Source of the DNA: Paenibacillus azoreducens
Lineage (GTDB): Bacteria > Bacillota > Bacilli > Paenibacillales > Paenibacillaceae
Assembly: GCF_021654775.1 (NCBI RefSeq)
Contig: NZ_AP025343.1
Span: 1,364,001 to 1,428,000 of the forward strand
Direction: 5' to 3'
Length of the DNA stretch: 64,000 bases
Shown here: piece by piece, positions 52,886-63,136 of the stretch
How positions within the stretch are numbered: position 1 is the first letter of the stretch
Layout of the letters: every line of letters begins with the position of its first letter
The notes under the pieces: model-generated
Databases searched by the model: none
What the model saw: the letters and a program-made list of their open reading frames with translations, nothing else
Told to the model about the DNA's origin: nothing
Made by a program: the position numbers and the translations under genes

Positions 52886-53602
52886 ATGAACTGGCATGAT
52901 TTCTGGCCGCCGATTCGGATTTCCTTGCAGGTCGCGCTGTTATCCAGCGTAATCGTTTTAATTTTGGGCGTAGCCGCGGCGTGGTGGATGTCAAAGCGCA
53001 GGTTCAGAGGGAAAATCGTGCTGGAAACCGCCTTGATTCTGCCGCTGGTGCTGCCGCCGACGGTGGTCGGCTTCCTGCTGCTGGTCATTTTGGGTCGTAA
53101 AAGCTGGATCGGCCAGGCTGCGGAGTGGTTGCTGCATGCTCCGATTATTTTTTCCTGGTGGGCTGCGGTCATTGCAGCCGTGGTGGTATCTTTTCCGCTT
53201 GTGTATCAGACAATGAAAAATGGTTTCGCCGCCATCGACCCGGAGTTGGAGAATGCCGGACGTTCCAGCGGGGCAAGCGAGTGGCAGGTGTTTAGGCACA
53301 TTACGCTTCCATTGACCTACCACTCTTTGGGCACGGCTTTCATCTTAGGATTTGCGCGTGGACTTGGCGAATTTGGCGCGACGCTGATGATTGCCGGCAA
53401 TATTCCCGGCAAAACGCAAACCATACCGACAGCGATATATGTTGCGGTAGATGCAGGCAATATGCCCTTGGCGTGGGCATGGACCTGTGCGATTATTGTC
53501 ATTTCGTTTCTGATGCTGCTGCTTACAGGGCAGCGAAATCAGGCAGGCGCGGCCGAGGCTGTGGAAAAGTCGGGACGAACCCTTGTATTACCGGGGAAAT
53601 AA
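52886..53602 (+). CDS. modB: Molybdate ABC transporter permease
   Basis: 238 residues with five or six membrane segments. LPLVLPPTVVGFLLLVILG near residue 49 is the ModB signature, and the EAA loop ELENAGRSSGASEWQVFRHI lies near 118-137. It forms the homodimeric channel with ModA. No modC ATPase follows: the next genes are on the opposite strand behind a terminator. The ATPase must therefore come from elsewhere, as in B. subtilis yvgL-yvgM. Confidence 0.92.
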   Translation: MNWHDFWPPIRISLQVALLSSVIVLILGVAAAWWMSKRRFRGKIVLETALILPLVLPPTVVGFLLLVILGRKSWIGQAAEWLLHAPIIFSWWAAVIAAVVVSFPLVYQTMKNGFAAIDPELENAGRSSGASEWQVFRHITLPLTYHSLGTAFILGFARGLGEFGATLMIAGNIPGKTQTIPTAIYVAVDAGNMPLAWAWTCAIIVISFLMLLLTGQRNQAGAAEAVEKSGRTLVLPGK

Positions 53603-53643
53603 TGGATATAGTTGAGCAAAAGCAATGAGGCTGACCAATAAGC

Positions 53644-53684
53644 AAAGCCTGGCTTGGGGCGTACCGCACAAGGCCAGGCTTTTT
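53644..53684 (+). terminator. Terminator of the modAB operon
   Basis: AAAGCCTGGC pairs with GCCAGGCTTT and is followed by a T run. It can also serve the convergent PH-domain genes. Confidence 0.8.
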
Positions 53685-53690
53685 CTGTAT

Positions 53691-55394
53691 TCATTCTGAT
53701 TCTGCCGATTTTTCTGTCGCGATTGGTGTTCCCGCGTGCCGAATCGTATTCTGCTGGCGCGGTTTAGCTCGACCGGAGCTGCGGAACCAATTCCAGATTT
53801 CTTCCACATCCTTTTGTTCCAAATGACTTAAGGACTGGTTGTATTGACTCGTGATCAGGTAGACCTTAAAGGAACGGAGGTTTCGCTTCCGCTGCCGCCG
53901 GGTCGACCTAACCTTCAAGGAGACAATTTGCGGACGACGGGCATACTGGGTGCTACGGGATATGATGCGGCTCCGCATCGTCAATTGCTTGTCCCGCAGT
54001 GTAAAGCCGGTGTCTTTATAGGATACAACGGTCCAGAAGATCGAGAGCGGGAACAGCAGCAATGACCATAATCCATGTTCTTTAAAATATGCGATGCAAG
54101 CTGCGCATAGGATCGCAGTGAGCGCCAAATCGATCTGAAGCACCATCCATAAGCCGCGCCGCGGAGATCTGCGCTCCACTGGATCGGCTTTGAACTGGGG
54201 AACGATTTGCTCAAGCAGCTCACCTACCTGCCGGACCGGAATCAGGGGATGAAGTATCAGATTTTTTTCGGATTCGGAAGTGAGCACATGCAGCTTGATC
54301 TCGGCATAGCCAAAAGGCTGGCGCAGCAACCCTTCCTTCACGGATACAGCCTGAACCCGTTTCGGCGAAAAGAACATTTGCTTGCGGTCAAACAGTCCGG
54401 AAGTAACGGCAATTTGCTTGCCGAGCCGTTCTACCTTGAACCCGGCATATTTAATCGTAAATAGGATTCCCGAGAGAATCCAGGCCAGTATAATCGCTAA
54501 CGGGACGAGGGTGAACCAGCCTCCATACAGCCAGCTTCCCGCTTCCATAAATGCCCGGGCCGACAGCTTGCCGGGAAGGAAATCATTTGCAAGCGAATAT
54601 GCCCCGAACAAAAAAGCGACCGCAAGCGTCAGGTTAAACGAAGTTAACGCCGCTATAAACAGCTTTCCCGGCGATAGTGCAAGCAGAGTAGTACGCTCCT
54701 CCGCAAAGGCAGACGAAGCAGGGCCTATCGGTTTTGGATTCTGCGGGGTATGATTCCATGCAGGTGCCGCGTTTTTGTCCGTATCGGCTTCTACAACCGG
54801 CAGCTTAAGATCAAGCGGCTCCTGTTCCAAGTCCTGTCCTGGTCCTAACTGCATGGATTCCGCTGTATTGACGCGATTAGCACTCATTTCCGTTGTCGCA
54901 TGAACCGGGTTGTCAACAGCGTCGCCGGAGGCTGTACGTTCCCGCAGCCATTGCTGCAACCGGGCGGCTTCCGCAGAAGAGACAGCCGGCAGTTTCCCGC
55001 CGTCATGATCCGCTTTGCCCGGCATGTCAAACTTGATCAGCGTTAATCCGAAGAGTCTCTGCGCGAATGGCTGCTCTATGTTTAAGGAATGTATTCTTGC
55101 GGCATAGATCGTTTGTTCCCCGCGAAAGATGACGCCACGCCGGATCACGATTTTATCGTCTTCCAGTACATAGACAAATCGTTTCCACTGCAGCCAGCCA
55201 TAAAAGAGCAAAAACAGAAAGATAGCGGCTATCGTCCCGATAAACCAGGGAACGGTTGCCGGCGACATGCTTTTGCCTCCTGTGACGACTCTGATCGTAA
55301 GCAAAACGCTGATCGGAAGAAAAGCCTTGAGTAAATGAACCAGCGGAAACAAAATAAACAGTTTATGAAGACGCACACCCTGCCGCTTATTCAT
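53691..55394 (-). CDS. YdbT-like membrane protein with bacterial PH domains
   Basis: 567 residues. Four hydrophobic segments in two pairs (near 12-35 and 42-62, then 240-265 and 285-310, with another pair near 420-455). Three bPH2/DUF304-type domains follow the membrane pairs, each with the R-x-G-x-I/F and Q-x-V-x-x pattern (KIVIRRGVIFRGEQ, QIAVTSGLFDRKQMFFSPKR, QLTMRSRIISRST). The start overlaps the end of the YdbS gene (8 bases), the usual pairing. In B. subtilis ydbS and ydbT are envelope-stress genes linked to resistance to some peptides; the molecular role is unknown. Confidence 0.82.
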   Translation of the reverse strand: MNKRQGVRLHKLFILFPLVHLLKAFLPISVLLTIRVVTGGKSMSPATVPWFIGTIAAIFLFLLFYGWLQWKRFVYVLEDDKIVIRRGVIFRGEQTIYAARIHSLNIEQPFAQRLFGLTLIKFDMPGKADHDGGKLPAVSSAEAARLQQWLRERTASGDAVDNPVHATTEMSANRVNTAESMQLGPGQDLEQEPLDLKLPVVEADTDKNAAPAWNHTPQNPKPIGPASSAFAEERTTLLALSPGKLFIAALTSFNLTLAVAFLFGAYSLANDFLPGKLSARAFMEAGSWLYGGWFTLVPLAIILAWILSGILFTIKYAGFKVERLGKQIAVTSGLFDRKQMFFSPKRVQAVSVKEGLLRQPFGYAEIKLHVLTSESEKNLILHPLIPVRQVGELLEQIVPQFKADPVERRSPRRGLWMVLQIDLALTAILCAACIAYFKEHGLWSLLLFPLSIFWTVVSYKDTGFTLRDKQLTMRSRIISRSTQYARRPQIVSLKVRSTRRQRKRNLRSFKVYLITSQYNQSLSHLEQKDVEEIWNWFRSSGRAKPRQQNTIRHAGTPIATEKSAESE

Positions 55395-55875
55395 CGTGCT
55401 CCACCACTTTCGCCAAATCTCCGATCTGGCGTTTCAAATCTTCCGCCTCATGCAGCGGAAGCGCTTTGATGATATGGGATGTAGCGGCCGTAACCACTTT
55501 CACCTGTGCCAGATTGTATTTTCGCAGCAAGGGCCCCCGTTCAAGTTCCACATGCTGCACGCGGGTCATCGGCACGATGATGTCGGTATACCAAATCCAC
55601 CCGGAGCGTATTTCGAGTTCTTCTTCCGACACCCGAAATCCGAACATCCGATAGGAGATGCCTGGAGAAAAGCAGGTTAACCAGATCAAGAGCAGCACAC
55701 TTAGGCCAATTGCGATCCAGCCAGGCATGAATATCCAATGTTTCCATTTGGCAATCAGCAGATACAAGATGGAAATGCCGATCAAGAACAAACCCGTCAT
55801 AAATCCGGAATAACGGAATACTTTCACGGAGTCCGGATGGCAGCGCCGCATGGAATCCAATCGTTGATTCATCAT
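55387..55875 (-). CDS. YdbS-like membrane protein with PH domain
   Basis: About 162 residues from ATG 55875 (the adjacent 55872 is equally possible), both after GAAAGGGG. Two membrane segments (about 25-45 and 52-70) are followed by one bPH2 domain with LEIRSGWIWYTDIIVPMTRV near 90. The partner gene at 55394 overlaps its stop codon, so the two are translated together and probably form a membrane complex. Confidence 0.82.
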   Translation of the reverse strand: MMNQRLDSMRRCHPDSVKVFRYSGFMTGLFLIGISILYLLIAKWKHWIFMPGWIAIGLSVLLLIWLTCFSPGISYRMFGFRVSEEELEIRSGWIWYTDIIVPMTRVQHVELERGPLLRKYNLAQVKVVTAATSHIIKALPLHEAEDLKRQIGDLAKVVEHDE

Positions 55876-56180
55876 AAAAACCCCTTTCAAGCGGCAATAC
55901 TCTAGTTGTTCTTTTTCATCATATTACCATGACCGCCTAAATTCCTTGTGAAGCAATCCTTAACATAAGCTTAACAAAATGAGGAGTAAACCTCTCTGAA
56001 AAGGTGTCCGACAGCTTTTTTGCAGGAAACATCTTCTCCTTTATTGTCGATGTTCAGAATTTATTCAGGGCATTATGATTTAATGGTTTTATACTTGCTG
56101 GATGAAGAAAAAGCGATATTTGTGTCAGGCAGAAAAGCCTGGAAGCAAATTTCGAAGTATTGATTTGAGTGGTGATAAGC

Positions 56181-56444
56181 ATGATTTTATCTGAAAGACA
56201 GCAGGAGGCTCTGAATAAAGCGCAAAAGCATGGGGGAAAGCTGATTCGTTGGAATCAAGGCGGTTATTGGACATATGAAGAAGCGGCGGCGAAACATAGC
56301 GATCCTTCCCTTGATGCCTCAACTTTGGAATGGTGCTGCACGACGAATACCATCTTTGCATTGGTACGCCGTGGATTTATGATGATGGATAATTGGGAAA
56401 GCTGCTCCTTGATCCATAGGGGCATCGTGCAAGAAGATTTATAG
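56181..56444 (+). CDS. Small protein of unknown function
   Basis: 87 residues from ATG 56181, preceded by GAGTGGTG; GTG 56169 is also possible. It begins MILSERQQEALNKAQKH and contains KLIRWNQGGYWTYEEAAAKH near residue 20 and a TLEWCCTTNTIFALVRRGFM segment with paired Cys near 50. There are no membrane segments. I recognise no family. The pattern suggests a small winged-helix-like protein, but this is a guess. Confidence 0.55.
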   Translation: MILSERQQEALNKAQKHGGKLIRWNQGGYWTYEEAAAKHSDPSLDASTLEWCCTTNTIFALVRRGFMMMDNWESCSLIHRGIVQEDL

Positions 56445-56554
56445 AATGTTAGAAAAACTTGATAATGACATATCCGAAAGGTACACCTGAGAATATTTTG
56501 CTGTTAAAATGAAAGAAGAGAATGCAGCGCGAGGCTCAGGGGGAGTGACAAGCC

Positions 56555-57709
56555 TTGAAGATAATGATTGTTGATGATGAAAATTTGGCTTTGTGGAAAA
56601 TGGAAAAGCTTTTGCAGTCACAGGAAGGACTGGACGTCAATATCGATCTGATTGGAGCATTCCAGAATCCATATGCGGCATTGGAAGCGGCCCGGCAGGA
56701 AGTTCCGGACGTCGCTTTTTTGGATATCGAAATGCCGGAAATCAACGGATTCGAGCTGGCCGAGCAGCTTTGGGAGCTGCATCCCCAGATGCAAATCGTT
56801 TTTGTTACCGCATACCAGGATTTTGCCATCAAAGCCTTTGAGGTGAATGCACTCGATTATTTGCTGAAGCCCGTGCATCCTGCCAGATTGACCGTAACGC
56901 TAAACAGGGTGGTCCAATACTTGCGAGCCAATCCTGCAGGCATAAACGACGAGAGCCGTACCCGGAAGACGCTTTGCTGCCTGCAAAGCTTGCATTACCG
57001 GGATCATGAGGATGAACCGCAAAGCTTTTCATGGAAAACGTTGAAAGCGCCGGAGCTGTTTGCGTATCTGATCTATTACCGCGGCAAGACGGTGAGCAAG
57101 CAAACACTGATGGATTTGCTTTGGCCTGAACATGATATCAAAAAAGCGTCAACACAGCTACATACTGCAATCTATCAAATCAGAAAAATGATGAAAACCT
57201 GCGGGCTTGATGTCCAAATCAGTTATCATGACGAAAGCTACCGCCTGGTCCTGGGCGACATGGCGCTGGATGTCGAAGAGTGGGAGAGCTGCCTGCGCGA
57301 AGCTCCGGCTGTGACACCGGAAACGCTGTCCCGGCATCTGGCGATTATGTATATGTATACAGGCGATTTTTTGGAAGAACACCGTTATGCATGGGCAGAG
57401 CCGGAGCAGGAGCGAATCCGTTTATTGTGACTGGAACATGCCAAACCGGTTGCTCTATGTCATATTCAGCTTGGCCAGCATTCGGAAGCTATCAAAATAT
57501 ACCAGCAAATGATGATGAGAATGCCTTATCTGGAGGACGGTTATGCCGGCTCCATGAAAATGTATGCGGAGCTGCATCATCTGTCGGAGGTCAGGAAGGT
57601 ATATCAGCAGCTGACAGATGCGTTTTTTGAGGAATACGGCATAACGCCAAGCAAGGAAATTGCCGCGTGGTATCGGAATTGGGAACTTGGGGTCATAAGC
57701 AGCTCGTAA
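56555..57709 (+). pseudogene. Response regulator with SARP/BTAD-type output, interrupted by an in-frame TGA
   Basis: The TTG start follows GGGGGAGTG. The receiver domain (1-125) is complete: IVDDE, FLDIEMPEINGFE with phospho-acceptor Asp near 54, VTAY and LKPV. A winged-helix DNA-binding domain follows (about 150-230, LLWPEHDIKKASTQLHTAIY). The TPR-like BTAD domain is cut at TGA 57428-57430, directly after ERIRLL, where the family has Trp (TGG). The same frame continues for 92 codons to TAA with good BTAD sequence (LEHAKPVALCHIQLGQHSEA). The full length would be 384 residues. It is either a one-base nonsense mutation, a sequencing error or read-through. It lies just before the sortase gene and may control it. 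Confidence 0.82.
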
Positions 57710-57712
57710 GTC

Positions 57713-58372
57713 ATGGAAGGAGGCTTGAAGCTGGCGGTGAAATTGAAAATCGTATCCGTTATTTTGATCGCGGCAGGTCTTTTGATGCTGTTTTATCCCA
57801 AACTAACGGAAATGGCCGAAAATGCGGAACAGGAAAAGTTGGCCGAGCAGTGGCAGGCAAGCCTGCAAAATATCGAAATTCGGAATGAAGAACCTGAGGT
57901 ACAGGGGCGACAAGAGGCTTTCCCAAGCATTCAAACGCGTCCGGTTTCGGCAAACGCAACGAGCAGCAGCGAGCAGGTGGAAGGAATGCTGGAAATCGGC
58001 AAAATCAATCTGAAGCTCCCGATCCTTCATGGCGCGACCAAAAGCAATATGAGAACAACGCTGGCCAGCATTGAAAATACCGGGCGGCCCGGCGAAATTG
58101 GAAATTATGCGGTTGCGGGACACCGGAACCGGACCTATGGCAGAAATTTTAATAGGCTGGACGAACTAGCTGTCGGCGATCTGATTGATGTCGATACGGG
58201 AACCGAAAAATTCGAGTATACAGTCACGGAAAAACAGATCGTCAAACCGGAGGATGTATGGGTGCTGAAGGGCAACGGCAAGGATAAGGAAATTACGCTG
58301 GTGACCTGCCATCCCATGGTGAATCCGACGCATCGGCTGATTATAAAAGGAAAAATCGTGGATAAAAAATAA
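57713..58372 (+). CDS. Sortase, probably class D
   Basis: Up to 219 residues. An N-terminal membrane segment (about 10-28) is followed by a spacer and the catalytic beta-barrel. Active-site residues are His in VAGHRNRTYGRNF near 134, Cys in ITLVTCHP near 200 (TLxTC), and Arg in THRLIIKG near 211. The start is uncertain: the ATG at 57713 lacks a site, while AAGGAGG lies just inside it and could serve a near TTG or a CTG/GTG start. It attaches LPXTG proteins to peptidoglycan. The large LPXTG protein downstream is the obvious substrate. Confidence 0.85.
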   Translation: MEGGLKLAVKLKIVSVILIAAGLLMLFYPKLTEMAENAEQEKLAEQWQASLQNIEIRNEEPEVQGRQEAFPSIQTRPVSANATSSSEQVEGMLEIGKINLKLPILHGATKSNMRTTLASIENTGRPGEIGNYAVAGHRNRTYGRNFNRLDELAVGDLIDVDTGTEKFEYTVTEKQIVKPEDVWVLKGNGKDKEITLVTCHPMVNPTHRLIIKGKIVDKK

Positions 58373-58411
58373 GAACCGTTCACTTTAACGTGAGGGTTCT
58401 TATTTTTTTTG
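58371..58411 (+). terminator. Terminator after the sortase gene
   Basis: AAGAACC and GGTTCTT with inner TCAC/GTGA form the stem, followed by eight T. It overlaps the sortase stop codon. Confidence 0.75.
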
Positions 58412-58548
58412 CCAAAAAAGAAAATATAAATGCTTACTTTCAGAAAATATTCAGAGGGGTATTTTATAGTAGATTTGGCATGCGGCTTTTGACACGGACA
58501 GACAAAGCGGCATGATGAAAAAAGTCGAAGGAGAGGTGAAATTTCCGA

Positions 58549-61500
58549 ATGCGCAAGAAATGTGGACGGCTGTCATCGATGATGTTGGCGTTTGTATTGC
58601 TGCTTAACCTGTTGTTTCCGCACAGCATGGTCAGCGCAGATGCTGATACAGGTCTGAATACGGGAAACACGGTTACGACAGCGGCCGTCGATGAAAACGC
58701 AGCAGGGAATGATAACGCGGAAGTCAAGGATAATCCTGACGTTAGCGAACATACAGACGTTGACAATAATACAGATGCTAGCGATAACACTGACGTGATC
58801 GATAACAAAGACAAAGACGTTGGTGATAACAAGGAAGCCAATGACAACGCAGGGGAAGTAAAAGATGGCGCAGATCAGAAAGATGCGGATCAGAAAGACC
58901 CAAGTCAGAAAGATCAAGAGCCAGCAAAAGAGGTTACAGGGCAAGGGCAAGTGATTGAGAAAAATATCATTACCAGCGTTAAGATGACAGACAAGGATGG
59001 TAAGGATATTAAAGAAGTGCGCGTTGACCAGAACGAAAAGGTTCAGGTTGACCTGGAATGGCAGCTCCCGGCAAATCATGGATACAAGGCTGGAGACAGC
59101 TTTACGTTCCAACTGCCGGAGAATTTCAAGCCTGGGCAAAAATTGGATGGAAACTTGAATGACGAAGAGCCAGAAGTAGGGACATACGAGGTCACTTCTG
59201 ACGGGCAGGTAACCTTCACTTTCGATAAAGGGATTGAAGGTAATGAAATGCAGGGTCATTTCTTTGTTTGGCGATACTTTGACGAGAAAAAGCTCTCGGG
59301 TAGTACCAAAGAAGAAATTATCTTTAAGATCCACGAAGAAACCTTTACGGTTCCTGTTCACTTTAATAACAGCTCAGGCAAAGAAATCGACAAGACCGGA
59401 GTAACTGACAAAGTTATGAATCCGGGTAAGATTAACTGGACGGTTGATTTTAACAAAGGTGAGCAAAAAGTTACCGATATGCTGCTTGAGGATACGCTGC
59501 CTGAGGGCGTAACTTTGGTCGAAGACTCCGTGCAAGTATATGCTCTTGAAGTGAAAGTGGACGGAAATGTTGAAGAAAAGGGACTGCTTGATTCAAGCAA
59601 ATATGCTTTTAGTAAAACGGATGGCCGGTTCCAGCTGAATATCAGCGGTTCATCCGACAGCGCATATCGCTTGAAGTATGCTACTTTGATTGACAAGCCA
59701 GGGGATAAGACTTATACCAATAAGGTCAAGGTAACCGACAAGGATCGGCCGGAATGGCTGGAAAAGACAACGGACGTGAAAGTGTTTTTCAGTAAGCCGC
59801 TCGACAAGAAGGCTATAGATTATAATTCTTCGCTTCAGACAATTCAATGGGAAGTTCGATACAACTACAACGAACAAACCATAAAGCAAGGTAATGCCTG
59901 GATCGATGACAAATTCGATACGAACAACCAGAAACTGGTCGATGGTTCGTTCGAAGTTTATGAAATGACGATCGATGATGCCGGCAACGGTTCCCCAAAA
60001 ACGGGAACAGCGCTCATCGAAGATAAGGATTATATCGTAACCAAAGAATCTTTTGGATTCCGTTTCCAATTTACCAAGGATGTAGATGCGGCTTATAAAA
60101 TCATATACAAAACAAAAGCGAAAGACCGCGTATATGATGACAAGCTTAATGTAGAGAATACGGTAAGCATTTGGGACGGCACTGAGGTTACAAAAGGCCA
60201 GAATATCAATCAGGTCATCTTTTGGAAGAGTTATGGGAACATCGATTATGCCCAAAAAACGATCGATTGGAAAATTAGTTTAAATGACGATCTCAAGACC
60301 ATGACGGGCGTCGTCATTACCGACAGCTATGCCGGACAGCATATGGAACTGATTCCGGAAAGCTTGAAAGTCAGCGGTTTAAAAGTAGGGGACGACTATA
60401 AACTCGAACCGTATCCGGAAAATTCCGATTATAAATCCGGGTTCAAAATAACCTTCCTAGAAACGGTTTCCGCGAGCCACATGATTACGTACACAACGAC
60501 CTTCGATCCGAGAGCGGAGAAAGAGAAAGGTTCTTACACCAACACGGCTGTGCTGAATTGGAATGAAAGTGGTGGGAGGCCAATTGAAAAGACAGTATCC
60601 AGGCCAGTAGACGACTACACCAAAAACAATGGCTACAAAAAGGGTTCTTATAACGCCATAAATAAGGAAATCACCTGGACACTGGACGTCAACTACAACT
60701 TGCATGAGATCGAGAAGGCTGTAGTACGGGATTTCTACACGGGTGAGCAGAGCTTTGTGAAAGGATCGTTGGTTGTCAAGCAACTTAAGATTACCAACGA
60801 TGGAGCAGTCGTGGAGCCTACAGGTGAGCCACTCACTGAAGGTAAGGACTACACCTTTGAGACCATGAAAGATGGCGACAAAGACGGGTTCGAATTGAAG
60901 TTTAATAACAAGATCAATTCCGCTTACCGGATTACGTACAACACCAGCCTGGAAAATCATCCGGTTGCGAAAGAGTATAAAAACGATGCGGTGCTGTACG
61001 ATGAAAGCAAGCCGAATAGCAAGCTGTTCGAAAAATCAGCAACGGTTGAACCAAAGTACGGTGACGAATATATCGTAAAAAGCGGCGTACAAGGCACAGG
61101 GGAATTTGAGGATCGCGCGTATTGGACGCTGCATATCAACCGCAGCCAATCTTTTGTCAAAGATGCGGTGGTGAAGGATAACTTAATCGGGAATCAAATC
61201 CTTATTCCTTCCTCATTTGAGCTGTACGAAACGAATGTAGCCGCAAATGGCAATTTGTCGAAGAGTACGCCTGTGAGCAAAGATAACTATACGCTTGAAG
61301 TAAACGGCAACTCATTTGAATTGAAATTCAAAAATCCGATTGACAAGTCATATGTGCTTGAATATCAGTCGTTTATCAATGAGGAAGACGGCAAAGAGAT
61401 TAGAAATAATGCCGAGTTTGCCGGTCACTCCTCTGTGACGGTTGAAAAGAATGAAAATAAGATCATTAAAGTGAGCTTTGCGGGTGCCGGAGGCGGAGCG

Positions 61501-63126
61501 CAAGCAGGCAGAGGCGATTTGACCCTGATTAAGGTAGACGCCGCAACGGACAAGCCTCTCCCAGGAGCACATTTCGGATTGTACGACAAGACGGGCAGTA
61601 TGCTCCTTGAGAAGCTGGTCACGGATTCCGAAGGCAAGGCAGTATTTAAGAATTATACTTATAAACAGTATGTTCTGAAAGAATTGTCCGCTCCAGAGGG
61701 CTATCTTATTGACCAAGACTACTTGAATGGCCAGAAGATCACTTTTAGCGCAAAAAACAATACAATCAAGGTCACCAATACAAAAGGCGTTTGGGATCTT
61801 GAGCTCACGAAAGTTGACAAGGATGACGCTGCCAAGGTTTTACCTGATGCAGTATTTAAACTGCAAAAGAAAAACGGCGAAGCCTTTGAAGACGTAAAAG
61901 AATACGCTGAGCTGGAGACCAACGAGCACGGCAAAATTCTGCTGGCGCATCTCGCTCCGGGAAGTTATCAGCTTGTCGAAGTCAAAGCGCCTAAGGGATA
62001 TAAACTCGATTCTGCTCCAATCGCCTTTACAATCGATGCAAATCAGTCCGCACCAAAACAAGTAACCGCGAAAAACGAAATTTATGTAGGTTCCGTCGAG
62101 TTGACGAAGGTCGACGCCTTTAACAAAGCGGCACTGGCAGGTGCTAAATTCGACCTTAAGGACGCTGAAGGCAATACGCTGCATTCCGGATTAACGACAG
62201 ATGCAGATGGAATATTGTCTGTGAAGAATCTGAAAGCGGGAAGCTACATGTTCATTGAAACAGCTGCTCCAGCAGGTTATGAACTTAAAAACGAACCGCT
62301 AAAATTCGAGATTGTGGACGATCAGCTGCTGAAGCTGACGTTTGATAATGGCATGATTCCAGGATCGCTAAGGCTGACCAAAATCGAAACCGGCCGTCCG
62401 GACATCCCGCTCAAAAACGCCCAGTTCCGGATTCTCGATGAGAACAAAAAGCCGGTTCTGGATGCCAACGGTAAAGAATTAGCCGGACTCTTGACGAATG
62501 AGAAAGGCGAGCTTGCCATCTCGAACTTAAGACCAGGCAAATATTATGCCCAAGAAACAGCGGCGCCTTACGGCTATTGGATCTCGCGCGCATTAACCGA
62601 GTTTGAGATCGTTCTGGGCAAGGAAACAGCAGTAACCATTGAAAATGCCAGAATCACGGGCGGCGGAAGCGTTGATCCGAATCCGCCGGGACCATCCAAT
62701 CCTGATCCGAACCCGCCTGGAACCACGAACCCTCCAGGAACGACGACTCCGCCTACACCAGGCGGAACGACAACGCCTGGCGTACCTGGAACGATCGTTG
62801 AGCCGGGAACAACGGTCCCAGGCACTCCTGGAACCGTAACGGAGCCTGGGAGACCAAGCGAACCGGATACGGATGCGGATAAACCAGCCGAGCTGGATGA
62901 TAACAGTGAACCGCCTGCCGGCAACAACGAAGAGGGGCAGCCAGGCAAAGATAAGCCTGCTCCAGCCGGCGATGGCGACGACGGCAAGCCAACACCAGGT
63001 CCAAGCGGCGAAAGCTTGCCGAAAACCGGTGAAGACAGCCAGCTTTCACTCCAACTTGCAGGTCTCAGCTTGGTAATGGTCGGAGCGGCATTGGCAATCT
63101 ACAGAAAAAAACGCGTTAAACCATAA
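58549..63126 (+). CDS. LPXTG-anchored adhesin with collagen-binding-type and SpaA-like repeats
   Basis: 1525 residues. A signal peptide (1-30, ending VSA) is followed by an acidic Asp/Asn-rich stretch (35-130) and an Ig-like adhesin domain (about 140-280). Five collagen-binding-type repeats (about 285-985) each contain a W-(T/E/K)-(V/L/I) strand, such as KINWTVDFNKGEQKVTDMLL or EITWTLDVNYNLHEIEKAVV. Four SpaA/Cna-B repeats (about 990-1370) each open with LTKVD or LIKVD, whose Lys can form isopeptide bonds. A Pro/Gly/Thr-rich wall spacer, LPKTGE (1490), a membrane helix and KKRVKP complete it. The protein is wall-anchored by the sortase upstream and probably binds host or plant matrix or other cells. 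Confidence 0.9.
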   Translation: MRKKCGRLSSMMLAFVLLLNLLFPHSMVSADADTGLNTGNTVTTAAVDENAAGNDNAEVKDNPDVSEHTDVDNNTDASDNTDVIDNKDKDVGDNKEANDNAGEVKDGADQKDADQKDPSQKDQEPAKEVTGQGQVIEKNIITSVKMTDKDGKDIKEVRVDQNEKVQVDLEWQLPANHGYKAGDSFTFQLPENFKPGQKLDGNLNDEEPEVGTYEVTSDGQVTFTFDKGIEGNEMQGHFFVWRYFDEKKLSGSTKEEIIFKIHEETFTVPVHFNNSSGKEIDKTGVTDKVMNPGKINWTVDFNKGEQKVTDMLLEDTLPEGVTLVEDSVQVYALEVKVDGNVEEKGLLDSSKYAFSKTDGRFQLNISGSSDSAYRLKYATLIDKPGDKTYTNKVKVTDKDRPEWLEKTTDVKVFFSKPLDKKAIDYNSSLQTIQWEVRYNYNEQTIKQGNAWIDDKFDTNNQKLVDGSFEVYEMTIDDAGNGSPKTGTALIEDKDYIVTKESFGFRFQFTKDVDAAYKIIYKTKAKDRVYDDKLNVENTVSIWDGTEVTKGQNINQVIFWKSYGNIDYAQKTIDWKISLNDDLKTMTGVVITDSYAGQHMELIPESLKVSGLKVGDDYKLEPYPENSDYKSGFKITFLETVSASHMITYTTTFDPRAEKEKGSYTNTAVLNWNESGGRPIEKTVSRPVDDYTKNNGYKKGSYNAINKEITWTLDVNYNLHEIEKAVVRDFYTGEQSFVKGSLVVKQLKITNDGAVVEPTGEPLTEGKDYTFETMKDGDKDGFELKFNNKINSAYRITYNTSLENHPVAKEYKNDAVLYDESKPNSKLFEKSATVEPKYGDEYIVKSGVQGTGEFEDRAYWTLHINRSQSFVKDAVVKDNLIGNQILIPSSFELYETNVAANGNLSKSTPVSKDNYTLEVNGNSFELKFKNPIDKSYVLEYQSFINEEDGKEIRNNAEFAGHSSVTVEKNENKIIKVSFAGAGGGAQAGRGDLTLIKVDAATDKPLPGAHFGLYDKTGSMLLEKLVTDSEGKAVFKNYTYKQYVLKELSAPEGYLIDQDYLNGQKITFSAKNNTIKVTNTKGVWDLELTKVDKDDAAKVLPDAVFKLQKKNGEAFEDVKEYAELETNEHGKILLAHLAPGSYQLVEVKAPKGYKLDSAPIAFTIDANQSAPKQVTAKNEIYVGSVELTKVDAFNKAALAGAKFDLKDAEGNTLHSGLTTDADGILSVKNLKAGSYMFIETAAPAGYELKNEPLKFEIVDDQLLKLTFDNGMIPGSLRLTKIETGRPDIPLKNAQFRILDENKKPVLDANGKELAGLLTNEKGELAISNLRPGKYYAQETAAPYGYWISRALTEFEIVLGKETAVTIENARITGGGSVDPNPPGPSNPDPNPPGTTNPPGTTTPPTPGGTTTPGVPGTIVEPGTTVPGTPGTVTEPGRPSEPDTDADKPAELDDNSEPPAGNNEEGQPGKDKPAPAGDGDDGKPTPGPSGESLPKTGEDSQLSLQLAGLSLVMVGAALAIYRKKRVKP

Positions 63127-63136
63127 GTATCATACA

